DNA of 34,355 nucleotides from Azoarcus sp. (GTDB lineage Bacteria; Pseudomonadota; Gammaproteobacteria; Burkholderiales; Rhodocyclaceae). This document shows, one piece after another, positions 1 through 6,988 of the stretch; positions within the stretch are counted from its first letter, which is position 1, and every line of letters begins with the position of its first letter. The stretch covers positions 1 to 34,355 of the forward strand of contig JAISPJ010000010.1 in NCBI GenBank assembly GCA_031274995.1, written 5' to 3'. A program made the translations under genes and the position numbers. The notes under the pieces are model-generated. The model ran no database searches, had not been told where the DNA came from, and was given only the letters and a program-made list of their open reading frames with translations.

Positions 1-40
1 GTAGGGCGGATAAGCCGCGAAGCGGCGTAATCTGCCGTTG
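1..40. repeat. REP-like imperfect palindrome
   Basis: Positions 5-36 form an imperfect inverted repeat centred on a perfect stem GCCGC (14-18), loop GAA, GCGGC (22-26), flanked by GGCGGAT and ATCTGCC. It starts with GTAGGGCGGATAAG, which resembles a widespread intergenic repeat of proteobacteria (recalled, not searched). It lies in non-coding DNA downstream of the TAXI gene. No second copy is evident in this window. Confidence 0.4.
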
Positions 41-134
41 AAACATTCCGATATGGAACGCCGTATCAACATACATGCAACGACACCTCATTCCATTTCG
101 CGTTCCTAAGGACAAAAACTACCCCCGGAAACCG

Positions 135-1511
135 TCATTCCCGCGAAGACGGGAATCCAGATTCTTTCGCTATTTTTTCCCCATTTTTTCCGCTTGCCTT
201 TTTTCGTACCAAATTGATATGCGCTTTCAGGGTATAGAGCAAATCAGTGAAACGTAACGGAATCGGCATCCGGTTGGCAGCTTCCTCGATAACATCCAGG
301 CGTTTGATGAGTTCAAGGCGCGTTTCTTCAGCCTGGGCCTGATTTAAATCCTGTTCCAGGAACTTGAGTTCGCCATAAATGCGGCAAAGACGAGCATGAA
401 TCCGCCAGTGATAAATTGCAGGCGCAAACCGAATGACGGGGAGTAGCAGAGTGAGAACAGGAATGATGAGAATCAGAAAACGCTCTGCCAGCACCGCAAG
501 CCAAAATGGCATGTAACGTTGCATAAAAGGCGGTCCTGAAGCATAAAAACGCTCGGCAGAGGGAGACAACTGAAAATCGCTGTCCTTGTAAGCGGGGAAT
601 TCACCACGAGTCTGGAAAAAACCGTTTCCACCATGAATTTCACGCATAGCGGAAAGCATCAAGGTTTGCAGAGCAGGATGCAACTCCTCGCGGATGACCA
701 GATTGGCAGTCGCCGCGAGCAACTCGGTGTCGTGCGGCGGATAGTTTCGCGCCAGATCGGCCACGCCTTCGGGCATGGTGAGACGAAACAGAGAAGGGAA
801 GCGGCGATGGTAAGCCTCCGCCTGCGTAAAACTCATCAGACGCACCGTTGGCGAGCGCAGCAACACCTGCACTATCGGCGCTTCCGGTGCAGTAATGACA
901 AAAAGCGCATCCAGCTTGCCCTGTTGCAGGGCCCCGGCGGCTTCCATTTCATCTATCGGAATGAGGCGCACGTCTTGCTCACCCAACTCGTTTGCTGCCA
1001 GAAGACGATAGGCCAGGGCACGGGAACTGGCGCTTTCCTGAATGATCGTGACCCTGAGCCCTGCCAGTTCGGTCAGTTTTTTCGGCATCTGGCCGCTGCG
1101 CACGAATACCCAGAGCGGTTCGTAAAATGCGCTGCCCAGCGACAACATGCCTTCCTGTTTTCTGCTCGACGCAATTCCACCCTGCACGAAAGCGATATCC
1201 ACTTCCTTCTCGCGTAATCGGCGCAGATTCTCGCCCGATCCTTGTGAAGGTTTCAATTCGAGGGTGATGCCATTTTTGGCAAAAAAGTCCTGATATTGCC
1301 TGGCAAAGGCATGATAAAGCCCATCTTCCCGCCCGGTACTCATGACGAGTTTCATCGGGGGAGCAGGTTTCACAAAAAGGAACGCGAGCAAAAAACCAAG
1401 TAAAACCAACGCCAGAAACGGCCGGGAAGCTTTTAATACTTCACGCCAGGCCAGAGAGCGCTCCCGTATTTTTTGTTGCAAGCGGCGCTTTTGTCTGTCT
1501 TTGTCCATCAT
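135..1511 (-). CDS. TAXI-family solute-binding protein, membrane-anchored, orphan
   Basis: This protein resembles the substrate-binding subunits of TAXI-type TRAP transporters. An N-terminal hydrophobic segment (PFLALVLLGFLLAFLF) is followed by a periplasmic-binding fold with the typical opening KLVMSTGREDGLYHAFARQY and the GSGENLRRLREKEVDIAFVQGG region. Unlike ordinary TAXI proteins it has a second hydrophobic stretch near the C-terminus (ERFLILIIPVLTLLLPVI) and then a charged, probably cytoplasmic, helical tail, so it is likely tethered rather than free in the periplasm. No TRAP permease gene is nearby; the upstream neighbour is the PaaK-like ligase 50 bases away. The start is uncertain: ATG at 1511 is chosen, but in-frame TTG codons at 1523 and 1550 are possible and the ribosome site is poor for all. 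The last residues (GFPSSRE) and the stop codon lie in a dispersed palindrome. Substrate unknown. Confidence 0.8.
   Translation of the reverse strand: MMDKDRQKRRLQQKIRERSLAWREVLKASRPFLALVLLGFLLAFLFVKPAPPMKLVMSTGREDGLYHAFARQYQDFFAKNGITLELKPSQGSGENLRRLREKEVDIAFVQGGIASSRKQEGMLSLGSAFYEPLWVFVRSGQMPKKLTELAGLRVTIIQESASSRALAYRLLAANELGEQDVRLIPIDEMEAAGALQQGKLDALFVITAPEAPIVQVLLRSPTVRLMSFTQAEAYHRRFPSLFRLTMPEGVADLARNYPPHDTELLAATANLVIREELHPALQTLMLSAMREIHGGNGFFQTRGEFPAYKDSDFQLSPSAERFYASGPPFMQRYMPFWLAVLAERFLILIIPVLTLLLPVIRFAPAIYHWRIHARLCRIYGELKFLEQDLNQAQAEETRLELIKRLDVIEEAANRMPIPLRFTDLLYTLKAHINLVRKKASGKNGEKIAKESGFPSSRE
137..156. repeat. dRS3-like dispersed palindrome (ATTCCC-N8-GGGAAT)
   Basis: ATTCCC at 137-142, spacer GCGAAGAC, GGGAAT at 151-156. 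A related copy with spacer GCGAAGGC lies at 20750-20767. The layout matches the small dispersed repeats called dRS3 in Neisseria and common in betaproteobacteria. This copy overlaps the 3' end of the TAXI gene and encodes its last residues. Confidence 0.7.
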
Positions 1512-1562
1512 GCAGTCCGACAAGCCATCCTGATGCCCATGCCTGAACAACCCCCTGTTGCG

Positions 1563-2870
1563 CTACTTCTTCTCCTTCCGGTGGTCAATGACCCTGACGG
1601 CTTTGCCCATTGAACGTTCGACCGAGCCGGTGGGGTGGATTTTGACCTCGCAGGAAATGCCGATGAAGTCCTTGATGTCTTTTTGCACCTTGGAGGAGAC
1701 GCGATTCATGTAATCCTGCCCCTTGGCGTACAGGGGCGGGCTGGCTTCGACGTTGATGCGCAGGGAATCGAGGTGGCCCTGGCGGAAAACTTCGAGTTGG
1801 TAGAAAGGAGAAAGCGTTTCGGTACGCATCAGAATGGCTTCAACCTGGGTGGGGAAGACGTTGACGCCGCGAATGATGAGCATGTCGTCGGAACGGCCCG
1901 CGACGCGATTTATGCGCATATGGGTGCGACCACATTTGCAGGGCGCGGGATCAAGCACCGAAATGTCGCGGGTGCGGAAACGCAGCATCGGGAAGGCTTC
2001 CCTGGTGAGCGAGGTAATGACGATCTCTCCCTTTTCTCCGGGAGGAAGCGGCTCCCCGGTGTCGACATCGACACACTCGACGAGGAAATGGTCTTCCCAT
2101 ATGTGCAGCCCCTTCTTGCCCGCCAGGCATTCGATGCCGACGCCTGGCCCCATGAGCTCGGTGAGGCCGTAAATATCGAGCGCGTCGATGCCCATGCGCG
2201 ATTCGATTTCGTAGCGCATTTCCTCGCTCCACGGCTCCGCGCCGAAAAGGCCGACCCGCAGCGGCAGTTTACGGACATCAATGCTCAGTTTTTCGGCTTC
2301 TTCCACGATGTTGAGCGCGTAGGAGGGGGTGCAGCACATGGCATCCGGGGCAAGGTCTTGCAGGAGCATGACCTGTTTCTGGGTTTGCCCGCCGGAAACA
2401 GGGATGACTGTCATGCCGAGGGTTTCGGCTCCGCCGTGCAGCCCCAGGCCACCGGTGAAGAGACCGTAGCCATATGCGTTATGCAGACGGTCTCCGGGCT
2501 GCAGGCCTGCGGCGGCAAGGCAGCGCGCGCCCATCTGGCCCCAATTGAGGAGATCTCGGCGCGTATGTCCGACCACTATGGGCTTGCCGGAAGTGCCGGA
2601 GGAGGCATGCAGCCGAATGACCTGATCGCGGGGGACAGCGAACATGCTAAAAGGATAATTGTCGCGCAGTTGCTCTTTTTTTGTAAACGGCAGCAGTTTG
2701 ACATCTGCGAGCGTCTGGATGTGATGCGGCCTGACTTCCAACTCGTCCATCGCTTCGCGGTAGAACTTCACCGTCTCGTAACAGCGCGTCACCATATCTT
2801 GAAGGCGGCGCAATTGCAGCGTCTTGAGTTCTTCGCGGGGAAGCGTTTCGTTGTCAATGTCGAAAATCAT
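1563..2870 (-). CDS. paaK: phenylacetate-CoA ligase family protein (PaaK-like)
   Basis: An AMP-forming acyl-CoA ligase of the PaaK family, predicted to activate phenylacetate or a related aryl acid to its CoA thioester with ATP in the cytoplasm. At 435 residues it matches the family length. Visible motifs are the phosphate-binding loop HASSGTSGK (88-96), the adenylate motif DIYGLTE (232-238), a Cys-X-Cys pair CKCGRTH (311-317) and the hinge/C-terminal motif GRSDDMLIIRGVNVFP (325-340). The ATG at 2870 is preferred: it begins MIFDIDNETLP as in relatives, with GAGG about 9 bases upstream. A perfect terminator hairpin at 3025-3066 separates it from the PEP-CTERM gene upstream, so it has its own promoter. 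No other phenylacetate-degradation gene (paaABCDE, paaG) is in the window, so the real substrate is open; such ligases also pair with indolepyruvate oxidoreductases. Confidence 0.9.
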   Translation of the reverse strand: MIFDIDNETLPREELKTLQLRRLQDMVTRCYETVKFYREAMDELEVRPHHIQTLADVKLLPFTKKEQLRDNYPFSMFAVPRDQVIRLHASSGTSGKPIVVGHTRRDLLNWGQMGARCLAAAGLQPGDRLHNAYGYGLFTGGLGLHGGAETLGMTVIPVSGGQTQKQVMLLQDLAPDAMCCTPSYALNIVEEAEKLSIDVRKLPLRVGLFGAEPWSEEMRYEIESRMGIDALDIYGLTELMGPGVGIECLAGKKGLHIWEDHFLVECVDVDTGEPLPPGEKGEIVITSLTREAFPMLRFRTRDISVLDPAPCKCGRTHMRINRVAGRSDDMLIIRGVNVFPTQVEAILMRTETLSPFYQLEVFRQGHLDSLRINVEASPPLYAKGQDYMNRVSSKVQKDIKDFIGISCEVKIHPTGSVERSMGKAVRVIDHRKEKK

Positions 2871-2928
2871 GATGGGGAACCTCGGGAAGCAGAAACAGGA
2901 CACAAACCTGTAAATTTTGAATGATAGC

Positions 2929-2943
2929 CTTCACGAGGTGAAG
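2929..2943. promoter_or_regulatory. small inverted repeat upstream of the ligase gene
   Basis: CTTCAC (2929-2934), loop GAG, GTGAAG (2938-2943), 58 bases upstream of the ligase start. It could be an operator or a small 5'-leader hairpin. The size and position are the only evidence. Confidence 0.25.
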
Positions 2944-3017
2944 TTGCGATTGCCGTAAACTTTTTGCTGATGAGTCCGCCCGGAAACGCCATTGTTCAGA
3001 GCTTTCCAGGCAGGGAA

Positions 3018-3066
3018 TAAAAAAAACACCCGGGGCCTGGATGAAACCACCCAGGCCCCGGGTGTT
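3018..3066 (-). terminator. rho-independent terminator of the minus-strand PEP-CTERM gene
   Basis: A perfect 16-bp stem (3025-3040 with 3051-3066) around a 10-base loop is followed, on the minus strand, by a run of eight or more T. It lies 45 bases past the stop codon at 3111 and should insulate the ligase gene downstream. Confidence 0.9.
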
Positions 3067-3110
3067 CAGACTGCTTTTCGCGCCTGTGACGCGGCGCGGC
3101 GTTCGTCCGT

Positions 3111-4016
3111 TCAGTTGTGGATCTTGCGCCTGCGAACCACGATGCCGACCATGCCCAGGCCCGCCAGCAGCATTGCGTAGGTTTCGGGCTCCGGCACCGG
3201 CGCTGCCGCCGTGATCGTGAAGTTGAACATCACGTCGGTTTTCGTGTGCTCCGGCGTGGCAAAACCGTAGCAGGACCCTGCCGCGAAGCCCATAAGCCGG
3301 CATGCGGGAGCAGAGAGTTCCTTAACAGCGTCGGTGCCCTCAAAGTAGTTGAGCGTGTATTGGACCCCGCCGTATGTGAACACGCTTGTGAGATCCATCC
3401 CGGAGACGACCGCGAAAACATCGTCGTCGCAGTTGTAGCTATACGAACAGCCGGTGTGGCCGTAGTTTGTCGTTTCAAGGAAATGCACGTCGAACGACTT
3501 GGAGATGTTCACTACCGTGTCGCTGTAGCCGGGCAGCATCAACTGAATCGACACATCCAGCTGGGCGCGGACAAGGGTATCGGAAGTGCCCGAGATCTCG
3601 CCGCTGTAGTGCGTGAACATATTTGCGCTCGTAACGTTGAGGGGCTGCCCCTCAAAGGAGGTCGCGATGTTCCCGGTCACATTGGGTCTTTCGACCACGA
3701 GGCCGCTGCGCGCATACAGAGGGTCTGGATGAATAAGGCGTGCACCGGAACGGTTGGAACCCCAACTGAGCTCGGTGACAGTATTGACAGTTTGCCCTCT
3801 GTCCAGCCAAGCCGTCCTGTGTATGCCATCACGGTACCAACTGGTGATGTTGTACGTGCCGGGCGCAAACTCGCTCTGCTCGAAAACAGTCTTGCTGGTA
3901 TCCCACTTCATGACGAGCGCAAAGTCCCAATTCTCGACAACCGCAGCCTGCGAGGCCGAGGCCGCACAGGCCAGAACACTGGCGGCAAACAATTTGCGAA
4001 TCATTCCTTTTTTCAT
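3111..4016 (-). CDS. PEP-CTERM sorting domain-containing protein
   Basis: A secreted protein of about 301 residues carrying the exosortase sorting signal. It has an N-terminal signal peptide (MKKGMIRKLFAASVLACAASASQA, cleavage probably after SQA), a beta-rich body with two cysteine pairs (CSYSYNC and CRLMGFAAGSC), and a C-terminal tag VPEPETYAMLLAGLG followed by a hydrophobic helix and the basic end RRRK. The exosortase would cleave at the PEP motif and pass the protein to the cell surface or matrix. The ATG at 4016 is chosen because AAAGGA lies 7-8 bases upstream and the signal peptide begins there; the frame stays open far upstream, but that part has no signal-like sequence. A sigma-54 promoter at 4071-4086 fits control by PrsR. 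The body has no recognised domain. Confidence 0.9.
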   Translation of the reverse strand: MKKGMIRKLFAASVLACAASASQAAVVENWDFALVMKWDTSKTVFEQSEFAPGTYNITSWYRDGIHRTAWLDRGQTVNTVTELSWGSNRSGARLIHPDPLYARSGLVVERPNVTGNIATSFEGQPLNVTSANMFTHYSGEISGTSDTLVRAQLDVSIQLMLPGYSDTVVNISKSFDVHFLETTNYGHTGCSYSYNCDDDVFAVVSGMDLTSVFTYGGVQYTLNYFEGTDAVKELSAPACRLMGFAAGSCYGFATPEHTKTDVMFNFTITAAAPVPEPETYAMLLAGLGMVGIVVRRRKIHN

Positions 4017-4070
4017 GGCGAATCCTTTTTCCCTGAGGGTTATCACTAAAAACAAGGGATATACTGCATT

Positions 4071-4086
4071 AGCAAAAACTGGGCCA
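4071..4086 (-). promoter_or_regulatory. sigma-54 (RpoN) promoter of the minus-strand PEP-CTERM gene
   Basis: On the minus strand the bases read TGGCCC-AGTTT-TTGCT, with the invariant GG and GC ten bases apart as required. Transcription would start near 4060, giving a leader of about 44 bases before the ATG at 4016. PrsR, encoded in this window, is a sigma-54 activator and is the likely partner. Confidence 0.8.
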
Positions 4087-4264
4087 GATCCATATCTAAT
4101 TGATTTTTTTGTTACTAGCCATTGCGTTACATATGGCATGTAAAAAAAACCGACGGATTTTTGGCAAAGACCCGAGGGGGACCCTCCTTTCAATGCAAAA
4201 AAACATACAAGCTTGTCGGGCTTCATGGCCTTGGCCTGCCCCCAACATTCCTCATACAGCATGC

Positions 4265-4425
4265 TGTCACCCAAAAGATGTATTTGGCGTAAATTTTTCG
4301 CATACTTGATCTGCATCAGATATAATATGCCTTTGCTGTAATGTAGAAAGCTACCTCTCTTGACCCACTGAAGGGGCCGGACGATGAAACCACTTTTTAC
4401 CGCTGCCGACGTGGCGCTTTCTGTT
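4265..4425 (+). repeat. duplicated upstream block, copy A
   Basis: This 160-bp stretch covers the promoter region, leader and signal-peptide codons of the PEP-CTERM gene at 4384. It is closely similar to 5962-6121 before the gene at 6080. Shared strings include TGTCACCCAAAAGA, AATTTTTCGCATACTTGAT and CTCTCTTGACCCACTGAAGG. One indel separates the two copies. Confidence 0.85.
4306..4319 (+). promoter_or_regulatory. FNR/ANR-type box, imperfect copy
   Basis: TTGAT-CTGC-ATCAG matches the FNR consensus TTGAT-N4-ATCAA except for the last base. It lies 65 bases upstream of the ATG. If it acts at -41.5, transcription would begin near 4354, and TGTAGA at 4342-4347 would be a weak -10. Confidence 0.5.
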
Positions 4426-5268
4426 GGCGTTCTTTTGGGGAGTGCTCCGGCTTCAGGAGCAATTTCGCCGGGGTTCCGATCGCATACTATATTCTTCGAT
4501 GAAAATACACCGTGGGAGCCTGTGGAAGTTTTTATACCGTTCATCGGCGGAGGCAGTACCTTCAACTTACCTCACGATACGGCTGGGGGATCGCTCTTTT
4601 CTAATGGTTTTTCCTATGGATCCTATGAGGAGGGGAGTGATGAGCCCAGGGGGAGTGGGCATAAGCTGAGTTTCATAGTATTTGACGAAGAATACGATTA
4701 TTATTATCCATATGATCCCGATATCAGCGATTTCAGCATTAATGGTTTTTATGGCGGAAGCGGAACAATAACTTATGGAAACGGAAAGTATGATGGACAC
4801 GATGCTTTTGGCGTAAACTGGATAGATATTGCCCCCCCAGAATGGAGTAAATTGAGCGGATTGAACAGTTATCAACTCCTTCTCGTTGACCGTTCAGGGG
4901 ATACGGGGCGTTCCGATGGCGACTTCGACGTCATTTTCAATTACGACTACGACACCCTTCAATGGTCAAGCGATCATTACTACCTACCCCAATTATTTGA
5001 AGTTTGTTGGGACATGGCATGTTCTGTTACTGTTAGCAGTCCATTTTCTGGTGGTTATGATTGTTCAAGTGATAGTTTCAGATCCTGTTTTCATTATGTT
5101 AATAATGTTGGCTCGAATCTGCCGAATAAAAGTTTTAATTCCAACGCACGAGGACGGTACGTCTTCGAGGTGCGCAATAACCCCATCCCCGAACCCAAAA
5201 CCTGGGCCATGCTGCTGGCAGGGCTTGGTATTGTGGGCGCGGTTGCGAAGCGCCGCCGTCAGGGATGA
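4384..5268 (+). CDS. PEP-CTERM protein, tyrosine/aspartate-rich
   Basis: A predicted exported protein of 294 residues. It has a signal-like N-terminus (MKPLFTAADVALSVGVLLGSAPASG), although the Asp at position 9 weakens the hydrophobic core. The body is rich in Tyr, Asp, Gly and Ser (for example DEEYDYYYPYDPD) and has cysteine pairs near the C-terminal third. The C-terminal tag reads IPEPKTWAMLLAGLG, a hydrophobic helix and KRRRQG; the Lys in PEPKT is a small departure from the usual Glu. AAGGGG lies 7-8 bases before the ATG. Its first 42 bases and last 80 bases are nearly identical to those of the gene at 6080 while the middle is unrelated by eye. Base composition is more AT-rich than in the housekeeping genes. 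Function beyond surface display is unknown. Confidence 0.88.
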   Translation: MKPLFTAADVALSVGVLLGSAPASGAISPGFRSHTIFFDENTPWEPVEVFIPFIGGGSTFNLPHDTAGGSLFSNGFSYGSYEEGSDEPRGSGHKLSFIVFDEEYDYYYPYDPDISDFSINGFYGGSGTITYGNGKYDGHDAFGVNWIDIAPPEWSKLSGLNSYQLLLVDRSGDTGRSDGDFDVIFNYDYDTLQWSSDHYYLPQLFEVCWDMACSVTVSSPFSGGYDCSSDSFRSCFHYVNNVGSNLPNKSFNSNARGRYVFEVRNNPIPEPKTWAMLLAGLGIVGAVAKRRRQG

Positions 5269-5320
5269 ATCGGGCTTGTTTGAGGTTGTTCCGCGTCAAA
5301 GAAACGCAAGCCTGCACCGA

Positions 5321-5602
5321 TCAGAGGTTGAGTTCGGAATGAGAGCCGAGGCGCACCAAACGTAGCGTGTCGGCATCGGGCTTCTGGTAGATCAGTACCA
5401 AGTCGGGTTTTACGTGACAATCCCGGTGATCCTTCCAGTCGCCGGTCAGCGCGTGGTCGCGGTGGCGCGGTTCCAGCGGGAGATCGGCCAGCAGCGCGGA
5501 CAAAACGGTTTGAAGGTCGGCATCGAGCGTGGCGCGATGCTGGCTCTTTTTCCCGCGTTTATAGTCGCGCTTGAATTGGGCAGTGTAATCAGGCGTCCGC
5601 AT
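5321..5602 (-). CDS. yafQ: YafQ-family mRNA interferase toxin
   Basis: A 93-residue type II toxin of the RelE/ParE superfamily, YafQ branch, predicted to cut mRNA on the ribosome. The core HALTGDWKDHRDCHVKPDLVLIY is typical, and His50, His63, Asp67 and a C-terminal His88 line up with the catalytic residues known in E. coli YafQ (His50, His63, Asp67, His87), so the toxin looks active. The ATG at 5602 lies inside the last codons of the antitoxin gene, a 14-base overlap that implies translational coupling. It converges on the PEP-CTERM gene that ends at 5268. Confidence 0.9.
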   Translation of the reverse strand: MRTPDYTAQFKRDYKRGKKSQHRATLDADLQTVLSALLADLPLEPRHRDHALTGDWKDHRDCHVKPDLVLIYQKPDADTLRLVRLGSHSELNL

Positions 5603-5852
5603 TGAGATCACGGAATAGCGCGTCGAGGTTCTCGGCCTTCGTGACACGTCCGGCACGGGCGTCCTTCATTGCCTGGATCGTCGTCGCATTCGGAATCAGC
5701 GGCTCAAAGGGCAGCGCCTTGTCCTGCGCCACCTTCGTGAGCAGCAGCCGTACCGCGTCAGACACGGTAAGACCTATCGCGGCCAGGACGGATGCAGCTT
5801 CTTCCTTGGTCGCGCTGTCGATGCGCGCTTGTACGAGTTGGTTTGCGGCCAC
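5589..5852 (-). CDS. dinJ: DinJ/RelB-family antitoxin
   Basis: An 87-residue antitoxin with a ribbon-helix-helix N-terminus (QARIDSATKEEAASVLAAIG, then LTVSDAVRLLLTKVAQ and ALPFEP, as in DinJ) and a charged C-terminal part that would wrap the toxin. The start is a GTG at 5852, decided by the strong AAGGAG at 5863-5868, eight bases upstream; an upstream in-frame codon at 5894 lies within the operator and is not used. Promoter and palindromic operator overlap just upstream, which fits autoregulation by the antitoxin/toxin complex. The module sits between two near-duplicate PEP-CTERM promoter blocks. Confidence 0.92.
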   Translation of the reverse strand: MAANQLVQARIDSATKEEAASVLAAIGLTVSDAVRLLLTKVAQDKALPFEPLIPNATTIQAMKDARAGRVTKAENLDALFRDLNADA

Positions 5853-5873
5853 GATTGATTCTCCTTCTGAACT

Positions 5874-5894
5874 GTGAATTACATTGTAATTCAC
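5874..5894. promoter_or_regulatory. palindromic operator of the dinJ-yafQ module
   Basis: A perfect palindrome: GTGAATTACA (5874-5883), one central T, TGTAATTCAC (5885-5894). It overlaps the -10 box and lies 22 bases before the antitoxin start, where the antitoxin would block RNA polymerase. Confidence 0.85.
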
Positions 5895-5911
5895 ATAAAA
5901 AGAAAGATCAA
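5883..5911 (-). promoter_or_regulatory. sigma-70 promoter of the toxin-antitoxin operon
   Basis: On the minus strand: TTGATC (5911-5906), a 17-base spacer, TACAAT (5888-5883). The -10 lies within the operator palindrome. Confidence 0.8.
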
Positions 5912-5961
5912 GTTTTAGCCGCTAAAAAAGGGGAGCAAACGTAACTACGTCCATTTCGGCT

Positions 5962-6121
5962 TGTCACCCAAAAGAGGTATTTAGCGGCAATTTTTCGCAT
6001 ACTTGATTTGCATCAATGCAATATGCCTGTGATGTAATGTAGAAAGTCACCTCTCTTGACCCACTGAAGGAGCCGGACAATGAAACCGCTTTTTACTGCC
6101 GCCGCGCTGGCGATTTCTGTT
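5962..6121 (+). repeat. duplicated upstream block, copy B
   Basis: Second copy of the block at 4265-4425, starting TGTCACCCAAAAGA and running through the leader into the first 14 codons of the gene at 6080. Confidence 0.85.
6003..6016 (+). promoter_or_regulatory. FNR/ANR-type box, perfect copy
   Basis: TTGAT-TTGC-ATCAA is an exact match to the FNR-family consensus TTGAT-N4-ATCAA, 64 bases before the ATG at 6080. It is conserved at the same place in the sister block at 4306. Related regulators (ANR, DNR, NnrR) recognise similar sites. Confidence 0.6.
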
Positions 6122-6988
6122 GCGGCAAGTGCTCCGGCGTTTGCGGAGACGGTGTTTGCTGAAGGTGTCTGGAATGGAGATCGGCTTGAATTTTACGATA
6201 GCAGACTGAACGACAGTGGTTATTTTGCGTCACTTCGCCGCAGTGGATGGGGTCAAATATTTGAAATGGAAAAGGGCATCCCCTTTATTTCCAATGTATC
6301 CAATGTCAATGTCAGTACCGGCTCAGTGCAATATCAATATCGTGTTGGTAGTGGCGTTACCGGATACAATAACGAGATGAATTATTATGAGAAGTATTAT
6401 TCTTACGATCTACGGCGCTCCATATATGATATAAAGGAACTTGAGGAGGCATATGAGAGGCACAATATAATTTTCGATGAAACTGGATTTCCTAACTCCT
6501 ATGATGAGTATTATCATGAAACTTGGGCAGGGGGCTATATCCACACTAATGATCCCGAAGTTGCACGTTCTACGCTATCAACCGCTCTCTCGACGATTCC
6601 ATTCGACGGCGTTGGCATTTTCGACTTTGAGCAGTCCTTTATTCATTACAGCGACTACTCCGGGGACTATAGCATATCGCTTGCTGACTCCCTGCGAGGG
6701 GGGGCCTGGGATCTGAATTGCGACGCATGTAGTCCTGAATACTGGCCTAGTGGATATGCGGAATTTTATTATTACGCAGGCGAATTTCTTTCTTTTTTTG
6801 GTCCTGCTTATAATTCTGGACTTTATGCTGAATGGGGTAACTCCTGGGGCAGTCCCTATAGCAACTATATTACAGGCATGACCCTCGCCTACAACCTCCC
6901 CGCCGTCCCCGAACCCGAAACCTGGGCCATGCTGCTGGCAGGGCTTGGCATCGTGGGCGCGGTTGCGAAGCGCCGCCGTCAGGGATGA
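6080..6988 (+). CDS. PEP-CTERM protein, tyrosine-rich
   Basis: A predicted exported protein of 302 residues with a clear signal peptide (MKPLFTAAALAISVAASAPAFA, cleavage after AFA) and the tag VPEPETWAMLLAGLG, hydrophobic helix and KRRRQG. The middle is unusually rich in Tyr, Glu, Asp and Ser (for example MNYYEKYYSYDLRRSIYD), unlike the Ser/Thr/Asn-rich bodies usual for this class. The start has GAAGGAG about 8 bases upstream. It is probably the first gene of a two-gene unit with the next PEP-CTERM gene 67 bases downstream. Upstream control includes the perfect FNR-like box. No known domain is recognised in the body; a structural role in the extracellular matrix is inferred only from the sorting tag. 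Confidence 0.9.
   Translation: MKPLFTAAALAISVAASAPAFAETVFAEGVWNGDRLEFYDSRLNDSGYFASLRRSGWGQIFEMEKGIPFISNVSNVNVSTGSVQYQYRVGSGVTGYNNEMNYYEKYYSYDLRRSIYDIKELEEAYERHNIIFDETGFPNSYDEYYHETWAGGYIHTNDPEVARSTLSTALSTIPFDGVGIFDFEQSFIHYSDYSGDYSISLADSLRGGAWDLNCDACSPEYWPSGYAEFYYYAGEFLSFFGPAYNSGLYAEWGNSWGSPYSNYITGMTLAYNLPAVPEPETWAMLLAGLGIVGAVAKRRRQG

Larger units (their letters stand above)
4017..4383. other. 367-bp divergent regulatory region between two PEP-CTERM genes
   Basis: No credible gene is seen here. It holds a sigma-54 promoter for the leftward gene (4071-4086), a GCCAT-N10-ATGGC inverted repeat upstream of it around 4118-4137, and the rightward shared block from 4265 with an FNR-like box at 4306-4319. 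The segment 4140-4264 has no feature I can name. Confidence 0.6.

Noticed and set aside
1635-2924. Long open frame on the plus strand opposite the PaaK-like ligase
   Set aside because: It is an antisense shadow caused by high GC; the minus strand encodes a full, motif-bearing ligase.
4281-4303. Possible sigma-54 element in the shared upstream block (TTGGCG...TTCGCA)
   Set aside because: GG and GC are 12 bases apart in copy A and 9 in copy B instead of 10, so the spacing is wrong and not conserved.
4017-4565. Upstream extension of the minus-strand PEP-CTERM reading frame to 4565
   Set aside because: The extension has no signal-like start, crosses the sigma-54 promoter and runs antisense into the divergent gene; the signal peptide and ribosome site mark 4016 as the start.
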